DNA from: Limnospira fusiformis SAG 85.79
GTDB taxonomy: Bacteria > Cyanobacteriota > Cyanobacteriia > Cyanobacteriales > Microcoleaceae
NCBI RefSeq assembly: GCF_012516315.1
Contig: NZ_CP051185.1
Coordinates: forward strand, 4,965,363-5,029,362
Direction of reading: 5' to 3'
Length of the DNA: 64,000 nucleotides
This document shows, one piece after another, positions 38,777 through 47,042 of the stretch. Below the pieces are notes generated by a model that saw only the letters and a list, made by a program, of their open reading frames with translations, made no database searches and was not told the DNA's origin. The position numbers and the translations under genes were made by a program. The stretch's first letter is position 1; every line of letters starts with the position of its first letter.

Positions 38777-41700
38777 TCAACTTAATCCTTGATATATGGC
38801 AGTTAACTTAGCTTCTAGTTCCGGCGATTTTGCCGTGAAATGAATGTAAAAATGACCTGGTTCTGCTGGATATTCTAACACCTTAGCATAGACATCTTCC
38901 GCACCAGAACCGCACATATCACTACTAAAATTCAGCTTAATGTTAGTCATAGGTAAAGGTAAATAAGCCTCATCCTCTGACTCAGCTTGAACCTTAGCTT
39001 CCCGCGCCGACAATTCCACAATAGTACCAGAAAAGACATTTTCCCCGACGTGCTTTCCTTCCAAAACCGTATATTGTAAAGAGATGGGTTCTGGTAGGAC
39101 CACAAATAACTCTTTTTCCCTTTTTAAATACAAGTTATAAGGTACACCCACTCCTCCCAATTCATAAATGGTAATCGGTTTTTGTACCCCCTTGGGTTGC
39201 ACCTGTTTTTCTCCGGTAATTCTCGCCATTCTCCCTACCGCTTCTAGGGTAGATTCAGAAATCAGAATTTGTCCCCCCGTGGTGTAAGATTCAATCCGAT
39301 AAGTTAAATTAACATTCTTACCCACCACCCCATATTTAGTTCGTTTTTCTGAACCAATATTACCAACTACCACCTCTCCCGTATGCACCCCAATTCCCAT
39401 CTCTAAATTAGCATAACCCCAAGCCTTCATAGTTTGGTTAATTGACTCCATAGCCAACTGCATAGCCACCGCACAGGCGATCGCTCGCTGCGGGTCATCT
39501 TCCCGGACATTAGGCGCACCAAATAGCACCAAAATCCCATCACCCATAAACTCATCAATGGTCCCATTATAATGAGTAATAATATCCGCCATAGTTGACA
39601 GATAAAAATTCAGAATCTTGACGACTTCTTCAGGATTTAAACGTTCAGAAGTTGCCGTAAATCCTCGCAAATCCGAAGTTAAAATCGTGATAGTCCGTCG
39701 TTCTCCCCCCAACTGCAAACGCTCATGACTTTCTAGCAAATTTGCCACCACTTCATCAGTTACATATCGCCCAAAAGTCTTGCGGATATGAGCCTTTTCG
39801 GTGCGTAGTTTTTTAATGCGAATGTGGGTTTTAATCCGCGCCAGCAACTCCTCTTTATTCAGCGGTTTAGATAAATAATCATTCGCGCCTAATTCCAGTC
39901 CCACCACTAAATCAGAAATCCTATTTTTCGCGGTTAACATCATAATTGGCAGTTGATGAGGTGGCCAATCTTCCCTAATTTTTTCCGTCACTTCATAACC
40001 AGTCATGCGAGGCATCATCACATCCAATAAAATCAGATCGGGAATAAAACCGGACTCTAAAATTTTCAGGGCTTCCATACCATTAGTAGCCTGAGTAACA
40101 GCATAATTTTCCAAATAAAGATAATTCGCCAAAACCTGTAAATTAATCGGGTCATCATCAACAATCAGAATTTTAAACTGATTGTTATCTGGAGCCAACT
40201 TAGACCCCGCCATAGATTGATTATTTTCAGTTTCTGGTATAGCAGCATCCCACAATACATCAGCATTCACCAGCGCCGCCTCATTAACCAGTAGTGAGTC
40301 CGCCTTAGCAGTAGTTTCTGGTATTTCCTCACTGATAGGAAGAGTAAAGGAAAAAGTAGAACCCGACCCCACCACCGAATCTAACCATATTTTACCCTGG
40401 TGTAATTCCACCAACTGTTTAGTGATGGCTAAACCCAAACCCGTGCCGCCATATTGTCGCGCCGTTGAACCATCACCCTGTTCAAAGGATTCAAAAATAC
40501 GATGATGTTTTTCTGGGAGAATACCAATACCAGTATCAGAAATATTAATCACAGCCATGGAGTTATTCGCGTCTGTATCTAACACCGAGGCGGTAATTTT
40601 CACAGTTCCCGAATCGGTAAACTTAATGGCATTACCAATTAAATTATACAGAATCTGTTGGAGGCGATTTTCATCAGCATTAACCGCCGGAAAATCATCA
40701 GGTATTTCATTAATTAACTCAATATCTTTATTGCCAATCAGAGGTTTACTTAGCACTACAACAACTTCGACAATTTCCCGCAGACCTAAAGGTTGCAGTT
40801 GTAGTTCTAAGGTTTGATGGCGCAATTTGGAGAAGTCAAGAATATCATTAACTAGAGTAGATAAACGATGTCCACTTTTAGCAATCATAGACAAGTTTTG
40901 GCGCTGAAGTTCTGTTAAAGGTCCCGCGACACCATCCAGCATTGATTCCGACAAGCCAATCATACCATTAAGAGGAGTACGCAGTTCATGGGATGTATTA
41001 GCGAGAAACTCATCTTTGAGTTCATCCATACGCTTGAGAGCATCGTTTTTCTCTTTCAATTGCTTGGTAAAGTTTTGGCGTTCAATCTCGGCTTGTCGGC
41101 GCTGAGTAATATCTTCAAAAACTCCAATTCCATAAACAATATCTTCTTCACTATCAAAAATTGGTGTAGCCATCAGGGAACAGCAAATAGTTTGATCTGG
41201 GTGACGAATTTCGATATTTTCAATGGGAACAGTTTTGCCTTTTAATGCCCTAACTAACGGCAATGCTTTGGTGGGATAAAGCTGGTCTGTGCTACTTAAA
41301 TATAAATGATTTATCTCGGCAAATTCTTCTAAAGAAACCTCTGGGATATGTTCAGCCCTGAATAATTTTTTTAACTTTTGATTGGCATAGTATATCTTGC
41401 CATGTTTATCATAAACTAAAACGCCAACTGGCAAGGCTTCTAGGAATTGTTTAAGCCAATATTCTCGGTCAGAAAGCTGGCGATTTAATGCTTCACTGAG
41501 GCTGTTTTGGGCTTCTAATTCACTAAAAGATTGCCGAATTTGTGCGGCCATTTGATTAAAAGATTCAGCTAATTCTCCGACTTCTTGACAACGGGAAATA
41601 TGGACGGTATGTTCCCAATCACCTTGGGCAAATTTCCGGGCTGCTTTATTTAAGTTAACTATCGGTCTAGTTACCCGACTAGCCATGAATATACCGATAC

Positions 41701-42787
41701 AAATCGTAATAGCTAAAGCCACAAGAGATAGCATAAAAGTGATTTTGGCATTATGATTAATTCTGCCCATAAAATCTGACTCTGGCATGACGACGACAAT
41801 CAGCCAATTTAACCCCCATTTATCCTGATAACGCACGACATCAAGAAACTGCTTTTCTCCGTTGATATAAAAGCTACTTTGATGGCTGGTTTTAATCTGG
41901 CTTAAATGTTCAAAATTTTGGCTAAAATATGCTGCTGTGCCGCTAATTATGGGGTGATTAACCTGGGAAATATGCAGGCGTTGGGCTACATTTTGATCAT
42001 CCATTGTATAGGGGGGAAAATTAGTGGAGGAAGCCACTAATAAACCGGAGGATTCCACAATAAAAACTTCCCCATTTGGGCTAACTTCCAAACCTCCCAA
42101 AAAATCATTAATTAAAGTTAGCACAAAATCCACCCCAATCACGCCGATCAATTGACCTTGACTGTCAGAAAGTGGATGGGATGCAGTAATCCCTAATTTA
42201 CCATTGGGAAAGGCATAAATTGGACTCCAATTTGGTGCATTTAAGGCGAGAGTTTTAGTGTACCAAGGTCGGATTCGCGGGTCATAGATAGTTTGATTAT
42301 AAAAATCACCTCGCGCGCCTTCTGGTGTGATCATATAATATAAGCGATTCGGTGATTCTTCGACACTTTTGGCTCGAAAAGAACCATCAGATTCCCGACT
42401 CACATAAATAAATTGCCCTTGTTCATTGCCAATATAGACAGCATAGACATTCTCAAAAAGTTGTATAATTCTCCATAAGAATTTTTCGGATCTTTCAATA
42501 TCATCAAAGCTAATATCTCCTTGAATAGTATCTTTAATCAGAATTTCAGATAAAAGATGGGGACGTTGTAACAATTTGGCTAGATTACTTTTGACGCGAT
42601 TAGTTGCTTGCTCACTCAGTTGGTTAGCTATATCCATAACCGCCTGCTGACCGTTGCGCCAAGATAGATATCCTGTGACTCCCACTGTGGCGAATAGCTG
42701 AAGCACAAAAGGAACAATAATTATCTGTTTGAGAGGGACTTGCTCAAATAGGTTAGAGGTTCTCTGCTTTAATAATTTGATTAACAT
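38777..42787 (-). CDS. Hybrid sensor kinase fused to class III nucleotide cyclase
   Basis: A 1336-residue membrane protein. Order: TM1 about 20-40; double-Cache about 45-340 (DPRIRPWY); TM2 about 345-368; HAMP; PAS about 450-570; HisKA with NTSHELRTPLNGMIGL; HATPase with NLIGNAIKFT and GTGLGLAIT; receiver with LILLDVMMPRMTGYE; class III cyclase about 1030-1190; PilZ-like tail. Cyclase metal Asp residues are in TSDLRGFT and FMGDGI, and the transition-state Asn and Arg are in VNLTYRIES. The purine-selecting positions are Glu (TIDEFMGD) and Gly (KYGVVG), not the Lys and Asp/Thr of adenylyl cyclases, so GTP is the likelier substrate. It starts at ATG 42787. Confidence 0.92.
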   Translation of the reverse strand: MLIKLLKQRTSNLFEQVPLKQIIIVPFVLQLFATVGVTGYLSWRNGQQAVMDIANQLSEQATNRVKSNLAKLLQRPHLLSEILIKDTIQGDISFDDIERSEKFLWRIIQLFENVYAVYIGNEQGQFIYVSRESDGSFRAKSVEESPNRLYYMITPEGARGDFYNQTIYDPRIRPWYTKTLALNAPNWSPIYAFPNGKLGITASHPLSDSQGQLIGVIGVDFVLTLINDFLGGLEVSPNGEVFIVESSGLLVASSTNFPPYTMDDQNVAQRLHISQVNHPIISGTAAYFSQNFEHLSQIKTSHQSSFYINGEKQFLDVVRYQDKWGLNWLIVVVMPESDFMGRINHNAKITFMLSLVALAITICIGIFMASRVTRPIVNLNKAARKFAQGDWEHTVHISRCQEVGELAESFNQMAAQIRQSFSELEAQNSLSEALNRQLSDREYWLKQFLEALPVGVLVYDKHGKIYYANQKLKKLFRAEHIPEVSLEEFAEINHLYLSSTDQLYPTKALPLVRALKGKTVPIENIEIRHPDQTICCSLMATPIFDSEEDIVYGIGVFEDITQRRQAEIERQNFTKQLKEKNDALKRMDELKDEFLANTSHELRTPLNGMIGLSESMLDGVAGPLTELQRQNLSMIAKSGHRLSTLVNDILDFSKLRHQTLELQLQPLGLREIVEVVVVLSKPLIGNKDIELINEIPDDFPAVNADENRLQQILYNLIGNAIKFTDSGTVKITASVLDTDANNSMAVINISDTGIGILPEKHHRIFESFEQGDGSTARQYGGTGLGLAITKQLVELHQGKIWLDSVVGSGSTFSFTLPISEEIPETTAKADSLLVNEAALVNADVLWDAAIPETENNQSMAGSKLAPDNNQFKILIVDDDPINLQVLANYLYLENYAVTQATNGMEALKILESGFIPDLILLDVMMPRMTGYEVTEKIREDWPPHQLPIMMLTAKNRISDLVVGLELGANDYLSKPLNKEELLARIKTHIRIKKLRTEKAHIRKTFGRYVTDEVVANLLESHERLQLGGERRTITILTSDLRGFTATSERLNPEEVVKILNFYLSTMADIITHYNGTIDEFMGDGILVLFGAPNVREDDPQRAIACAVAMQLAMESINQTMKAWGYANLEMGIGVHTGEVVVGNIGSEKRTKYGVVGKNVNLTYRIESYTTGGQILISESTLEAVGRMARITGEKQVQPKGVQKPITIYELGGVGVPYNLYLKREKELFVVLPEPISLQYTVLEGKHVGENVFSGTIVELSAREAKVQAESEDEAYLPLPMTNIKLNFSSDMCGSGAEDVYAKVLEYPAEPGHFYIHFTAKSPELEAKLTAIYQGLS

Positions 42788-42940
42788 AGGTTCAGATTAC
42801 AAAGGGGTGAAATCACAGTATGGATGATCAACTCTGATTGATTACTCATCATCCCAGTTAGTTTTGAGGTGGCTACCCTCGATGATTCGATGAACCCCAA
42901 ATTATGGCTACAAGATGTCATTGGCATGATTTTTTCCCGG

Positions 42941-43786
42941 TTATTGAGGGTCGGAAAGTTCCATAACGCCAGGTTTCAAGGGAGTAAATATAATCATATC
43001 AGATCCAATGACGGCATTACGAGCTAAAAGCTGACGATCGCGATCTCGGATTTCCAGACGAGTAAAATCGAGCGATCGCACTTGCTTAAATAATTGATTA
43101 GCCAAACGACTTTGATATTTAGATTCTAGCTGATACCATCGATCGCTAACCTCAACTTCTAATAAACTCCCGGCAAAATTCGCTTTAACTGACCCAATAA
43201 AATCCTCGCCATAGGCTGTAGTTAGTTTAGCAAGGCGATCGCGAATTGAGTTGGTTAAAGAAGGTTCCACAGTCAAAGTAGAAGCAATCAAACCCACAGG
43301 TTCCGCCGCCTTCGGGGTAATTAGTTCTGGAGGTAAACGACCCGGCTCTATTTCGGTTTCCGGGTTCGGGGGTTCGCCTTCAGGAACTTCTGGGGTTTCT
43401 GGTTCGGCTTTGGGTTCGGTTTTCGGTTCGGAAATAGTTTCCGCAGTGACGGGGACCTGTGGCGGTGTCTCGGTTGTGGTCACTGGTGGGATGTCCTCAA
43501 CTCTCTGATAATTGGTAGCGGTTTCCGGTCCAGACTTCGAGAACAGCAGCAGTCCTACACCAAATATGACTAATAAAATTGCACCCCACCACCAAACATA
43601 ACCACGGCGACGACGGGGAATTTGAGGGTCGGCTTCCAATTGGTCAATGGTGCCTTCCAAAATTTTAATGATTTTCCGTAATAATGCGATCGCCAAATCC
43701 CGCCAAGGGTGACGTTGAGACCTAGGCGGTGGTGAATAGGGTAATGGTCGCTTGGGTTCAGAAGACTGCGATCGTTCCGTGGACAT
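42941..43786 (-). CDS. Single-pass membrane protein of unknown function
   Basis: A 281-residue protein I cannot assign to a named family. The N-terminal 65 residues are basic and Pro-rich and include an amphipathic segment (LAIALLRKIIKILEGTIDQL). One transmembrane helix (about 67-83, VWWWGAILLVIFGVGLLLF) follows. Next comes a Pro/Glu/Thr-rich spacer (about 90-160), then a C-terminal domain of about 110 residues with SLLEVEVSDRWYQLE and SLDFTRLEIRDRDRQLL. The C-terminal domain is probably periplasmic. It lies 154 bp upstream of the hybrid kinase-cyclase gene on the same strand; a link is not established. Confidence 0.75.
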   Translation of the reverse strand: MSTERSQSSEPKRPLPYSPPPRSQRHPWRDLAIALLRKIIKILEGTIDQLEADPQIPRRRRGYVWWWGAILLVIFGVGLLLFSKSGPETATNYQRVEDIPPVTTTETPPQVPVTAETISEPKTEPKAEPETPEVPEGEPPNPETEIEPGRLPPELITPKAAEPVGLIASTLTVEPSLTNSIRDRLAKLTTAYGEDFIGSVKANFAGSLLEVEVSDRWYQLESKYQSRLANQLFKQVRSLDFTRLEIRDRDRQLLARNAVIGSDMIIFTPLKPGVMELSDPQ

Positions 43787-43875
43787 ATTGGAGTTTCCAT
43801 CAAGGCTGCTGCATAGTAGCTATCGCTCAATTTACCTTAGCGATCGCCACTTAATCAATTTTCTGGAAAATTTGC

Positions 43876-43952
43876 CAATACCCTCGTGATTAGTTGGAGT
43901 TGATGATTTTGCTCATGGAGTGATATGGTCATGACCCTGCGAGGGTATATTG
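43876..43952. repeat. Imperfect inverted repeat around a short spacer
   Basis: CAATACCCTCG at 43876-43886 is mirrored by CGAGGGTATATTG at 43940-43952, with a two-base insertion in the right arm and a 53-base spacer. It lies in the 260-bp gap between two minus-strand genes. It may be a long hairpin or a small degenerate element; no T-run supports termination. Confidence 0.35.
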
Positions 43953-44046
43953 CAGCCTTTGTGTAGATAGAAACCGGATTTAGCCAAAAGGTATCGTATA
44001 TACAAATATACAAGTTAGGCATTTTACTGCCTTTTAGTCGGAAAAA

Positions 44047-44250
44047 CTAAGCCAGCACTGGCATTTCTAGGTTAGTTTCCTCAAAACTCAGAGCCACAAG
44101 GGGGCTAGATATCCGACTTGCAGATCGTTGGAGACTTACTATAAAAGACAGGTTAGGCATTTCTTCGTGGCAGTGTTGGCAGTACCAATAAATTCGGTTA
44201 TGGTTGATATGCCTTAACATAGGTGAACCACAGCAAGGACAGGTACTCAT
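44047..44250 (-). CDS. Small zinc-ribbon protein
   Basis: A 67-residue protein with two CxxC knuckles, CPCCG at residues 4-8 and YCQHCHEE at about 23-30. This suggests one bound zinc and a rubredoxin-like ribbon. The segment between them (LRHINHNRIYWY) is His- and aromatic-rich. The C-terminal half (residues 32-67) has no recognisable motif. Its function is unknown; small zinc ribbons of this kind can be regulatory or DNA/RNA-binding. The long upstream gap (44251-44842) probably holds its promoter. Confidence 0.7.
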   Translation of the reverse strand: MSTCPCCGSPMLRHINHNRIYWYCQHCHEEMPNLSFIVSLQRSASRISSPLVALSFEETNLEMPVLA

Positions 44251-44842
44251 AATTTAAAACTCCAAGTTGATCAAAGTTGATGGTTAACGCGGATTTATTA
44301 AGCTCTGTTTACCCAGTCTAGGTAGCCTTTGTGAATAAGTTGTGAAGTATTATCTACATTTTCTGATGCGCCATATTACCGATCGCAATTGCTAATTGAT
44401 TTCAAAATATGCTAACAAGATTTGTATTCAATTACACCAATCTATCAATTTCCCTATTCCCAAAAATTTCTGGTACATTCGCGATCGCTCACTGTTATAA
44501 CATTATACACAAATTGCCTGGAATTAAGTTAAGGAAAAACTAAATCTATCCTATCAACAGGTTAAAATCCCTGATCCCCGCATGACTCTGGGAGGCTATG
44601 GCCTGGGGGTTACAGTAGAAAATCAGTGCTTAACTGTCTACCTAGCCAACATTCCCCCAACCACATAGCGATCGCTATCTTTAGAAAAATTTAATCAAGT
44701 TTTTTTTATCGAGTTATGGTAAAATATTATGGGTGTCGGAATCATGGATTTGGGCAGCCAACTCGCTGATATTTAACCTAGTTTTGCTGGGGATTAATAT
44801 CAATAAAACATGAAAATCAACGGAGTTTCCCTTAGTTAAGCG
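44251..44842. other. 592-bp intergenic region, possible short ORF remnant
   Basis: This AT-rich gap separates the divergent zinc-ribbon and FAD oxidoreductase genes. A short plus-strand ORF at 44582-44668 (28 codons, starting MTLGGYGLGVTVENQ) has protein-like composition. It can be extended upstream in frame for about 16 codons to a stop, but I recognise no family. It could be a decayed gene end or chance. Two tiny ATG-stop units (about 10 codons) precede the downstream start. No RNA gene or clear promoter was identified. Confidence 0.4.
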
Positions 44843-46015
44843 ATGTTTTCTGTTACCCCTGTTAAGGACCTGGTACTAATTGGAGGGGGTCACAGCCATG
44901 CGATCGCTCTCAAAGAATTAGCCATCAATCCTATTCCCAGACTACGCCTCACCCTAATTTCTGATGTGTACCATACTCCCTATTCGGGGATGCTACCGGG
45001 ATATATAGCCGGACTATATAAGTTTAACGATTGTCATATAGATGTGCAAGCCTTAGCCAATTTGGCGAAAGCCAGACTATTGATAGATCGCGCCATTGGT
45101 TTAGACCTACAAACGAATCAAGTCCTGTGCGCCAACCGTCCCCCCGTCCCCTTCGATATCCTATCCATAGATATAGGTAGTACCCCCAACACTATCACGG
45201 TCCCCGGTGTCCAACAACAGGCCATTCCGGTGAAACCTATTGCTAAATTTCTGAACCACTGGGATAAAATTGTGGAAACGGTGAGGGAAAACCGGACGCA
45301 GAAAATGCGATTAGCAGTGGTTGGCGGCGGCGCGGGGGGAGTGGAATTAAGCCTAGCCATATTTTCCCGTCTCCAACAGATTTATGGTCTCGACAGCACA
45401 CTACCAGAAAATCACCTAGAGTTACATCTATTTCAAAAAGGCGATCGCCTAATTCCCCAACACCACCGGGAGGTTAGTCAGCGTTTGCAAAAACTTTTCA
45501 GCGAGAGAGGTATCAAACTACACCTAGGGGAAACCGTGACGGAAATCGAAGGAAAATCCCCCCATACTATTCATTGTCAATCAGGATTAACCCTAAAATG
45601 CGATCGCCTGTTTTGGGTGACACAAGCCAGCGCCGCCACCTGGTTAAAAGACGCAGGACTAGCGACGGACGAACAAGGATTTATCCTAGTTAACGATTAC
45701 CTTCAGTCTATCTCTCACCCTGATATTTTCGCGACTGGAGATATCGCCACCATGTTAAACCATCCCCGACCCAAAGCCGGAGTTTTCGCGGTCCGTCAAG
45801 GAAAACCCCTGGCGGAAAACCTGCGACGCAAAGCCAACCAACAACCCCTACAAGCCTATCGACCGCAGAAAGAATTTTTAATCCTAATTAGTACAGGGGA
45901 CCAACAGGCGATCGCCTCACGCGGCTGTTTTCGTCTGGGTCCCCATCCCCTAATTTGGCAATGGAAAGACCATATTGATCGGCAATTTATGAGCCACTTT
46001 ACCCAGCTTGGTTAA
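44843..46015 (+). CDS. NAD(P)/FAD-dependent oxidoreductase (SelD-associated type)
   Basis: A 390-residue flavoprotein of the pyridine nucleotide-disulfide oxidoreductase/NDH-2 fold. The first Rossmann motif is LVLIGGGHSHAIALKEL (about residues 10-26, FAD), the second is LAVVGGGAGGVELS (about 155, NADH), and the FAD-contact segment is IFATGDIATM near residue 296. It resembles the domain fused in front of selenophosphate synthase in many cyanobacteria and algae. Here it ends at [10 protein letters not shown] with no SelD domain after it. Its electron acceptor is unknown. It overlaps tsaE tail-to-tail by 4 bp. Confidence 0.85.
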   Translation: MFSVTPVKDLVLIGGGHSHAIALKELAINPIPRLRLTLISDVYHTPYSGMLPGYIAGLYKFNDCHIDVQALANLAKARLLIDRAIGLDLQTNQVLCANRPPVPFDILSIDIGSTPNTITVPGVQQQAIPVKPIAKFLNHWDKIVETVRENRTQKMRLAVVGGGAGGVELSLAIFSRLQQIYGLDSTLPENHLELHLFQKGDRLIPQHHREVSQRLQKLFSERGIKLHLGETVTEIEGKSPHTIHCQSGLTLKCDRLFWVTQASAATWLKDAGLATDEQGFILVNDYLQSISHPDIFATGDIATMLNHPRPKAGVFAVRQGKPLAENLRRKANQQPLQAYRPQKEFLILISTGDQQAIASRGCFRLGPHPLIWQWKDHIDRQFMSHFTQLG

Positions 46016-46488
46016 ACCGGGTCAATTAACCCATCCAATTCTATCACCAACTCCCCCATGGGAATCAATTTAATTTGGCGATCGCCTTGGGGAGTATGAC
46101 TCAAAATAATCTGCAAATAATCAGCCGGACGATAGGGGAGACGTTCGGACCACTCCACCGCCACCATACCCGGTTCCACCTCCACCCCCTCCCAATACAA
46201 TGAAATATTCAACCCCTCAATTTCCGACTCATTCAGGCGATATAAATCCAAATGATACAGAGGAAGCCGTCCGCTTGTATACTCATTAATCAAAGTAAAA
46301 GTCGGACTATCCACTGATTCGGAAATCCCCAAACCTTTAGCGATACCTTGCACTAAAGTAGTTTTACCTGTCCCTAGATTACCCTCTAGCAGAATTAAAC
46401 TATTAGCACCAAGCGATCGCCCCAATTTCACCCCCACAGCTTGGGTGGCGATCGCATCAGCCAGAGATAATATAACCGCATCATTCAT
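46012..46488 (-). CDS. tsaE: tRNA threonylcarbamoyladenosine biosynthesis ATPase TsaE
   Basis: A 158-residue P-loop ATPase that works with TsaB and TsaD to place t6A at position 37 of ANN-decoding tRNAs. Walker A is [20 protein letters not shown] (about residues 35-54). The family signature [10 protein letters not shown] lies near residue 62, followed by HLDLYRL and the Walker B-like [10 protein letters not shown]. Length is normal. It is convergent with the FAD oxidoreductase, sharing TTAA for both stop codons. Confidence 0.95.
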   Translation of the reverse strand: MNDAVILSLADAIATQAVGVKLGRSLGANSLILLEGNLGTGKTTLVQGIAKGLGISESVDSPTFTLINEYTSGRLPLYHLDLYRLNESEIEGLNISLYWEGVEVEPGMVAVEWSERLPYRPADYLQIILSHTPQGDRQIKLIPMGELVIELDGLIDPV

Positions 46489-46538
46489 CGGCTCACTCCT
46501 TGCTCAATTCTACTAATTCACCCACCCAGAAAACTCCT

Positions 46539-46910
46539 TTATTTGTTTCCATGATTTTTTTTAAAGTCAAACTCCTTCTCAAGTTCCTTATTCAGGAAAT
46601 AGTTTAAAAACGTCCTAATCACAGCAATCACCCCCAATTTAATTAGAGTTTCCTCCGTCGGCGCTACCGTAGTCGCCAGAATATCAGCCCCCAGTTGAAA
46701 TTCTAGGGCTAATGCCAACCACACCCCAAACCTAATCCGTAACTCAATAAACAGAAACTCATCATATTTAAATTGAGAAAATCGAATCGCCAGTTGTCCG
46801 GTTTTCGCCACGCCAAATAACACACAAAAAACCGAAATGGTCTCTAATAAAAACTTCGCCAAATCAACTAGCAGTTTGAGTCCAGCCTCAGCCGTATATA
46901 ACCATTCCAT
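46539..46910 (-). CDS. DUF1622 family membrane protein
   Basis: A 123-residue membrane protein with three hydrophobic helices and the family-typical ELRIRFGVWLALALEFQLGADI in the middle, followed by a C-terminal VIRTFLNYFLNKELEKE. It matches DUF1622, widespread in bacteria and without a known function. It is 50 bp upstream of tsaE in the same direction, so they may be cotranscribed. Confidence 0.85.
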   Translation of the reverse strand: MEWLYTAEAGLKLLVDLAKFLLETISVFCVLFGVAKTGQLAIRFSQFKYDEFLFIELRIRFGVWLALALEFQLGADILATTVAPTEETLIKLGVIAVIRTFLNYFLNKELEKEFDFKKNHGNK

Positions 46911-47042
46911 AAGCTTTTCATGCTAGGTAGAGTGACCCCGGCTATGTTAGTAGTGCCAGCCAGATCAGAATCAGCGATCGCGATTTGGGCAAGGCTACCA
47001 CTAGACAGACCCACCGGGTTTCAGGTTATTATATATATAGAA

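Noticed and set aside
44000..44046. Short AGGCA/TGCCT stem followed by TTTT as a terminator
   Set aside because: The stem is only 5 bp, and the T-run lies on the wrong strand for the minus-strand gene that ends here.
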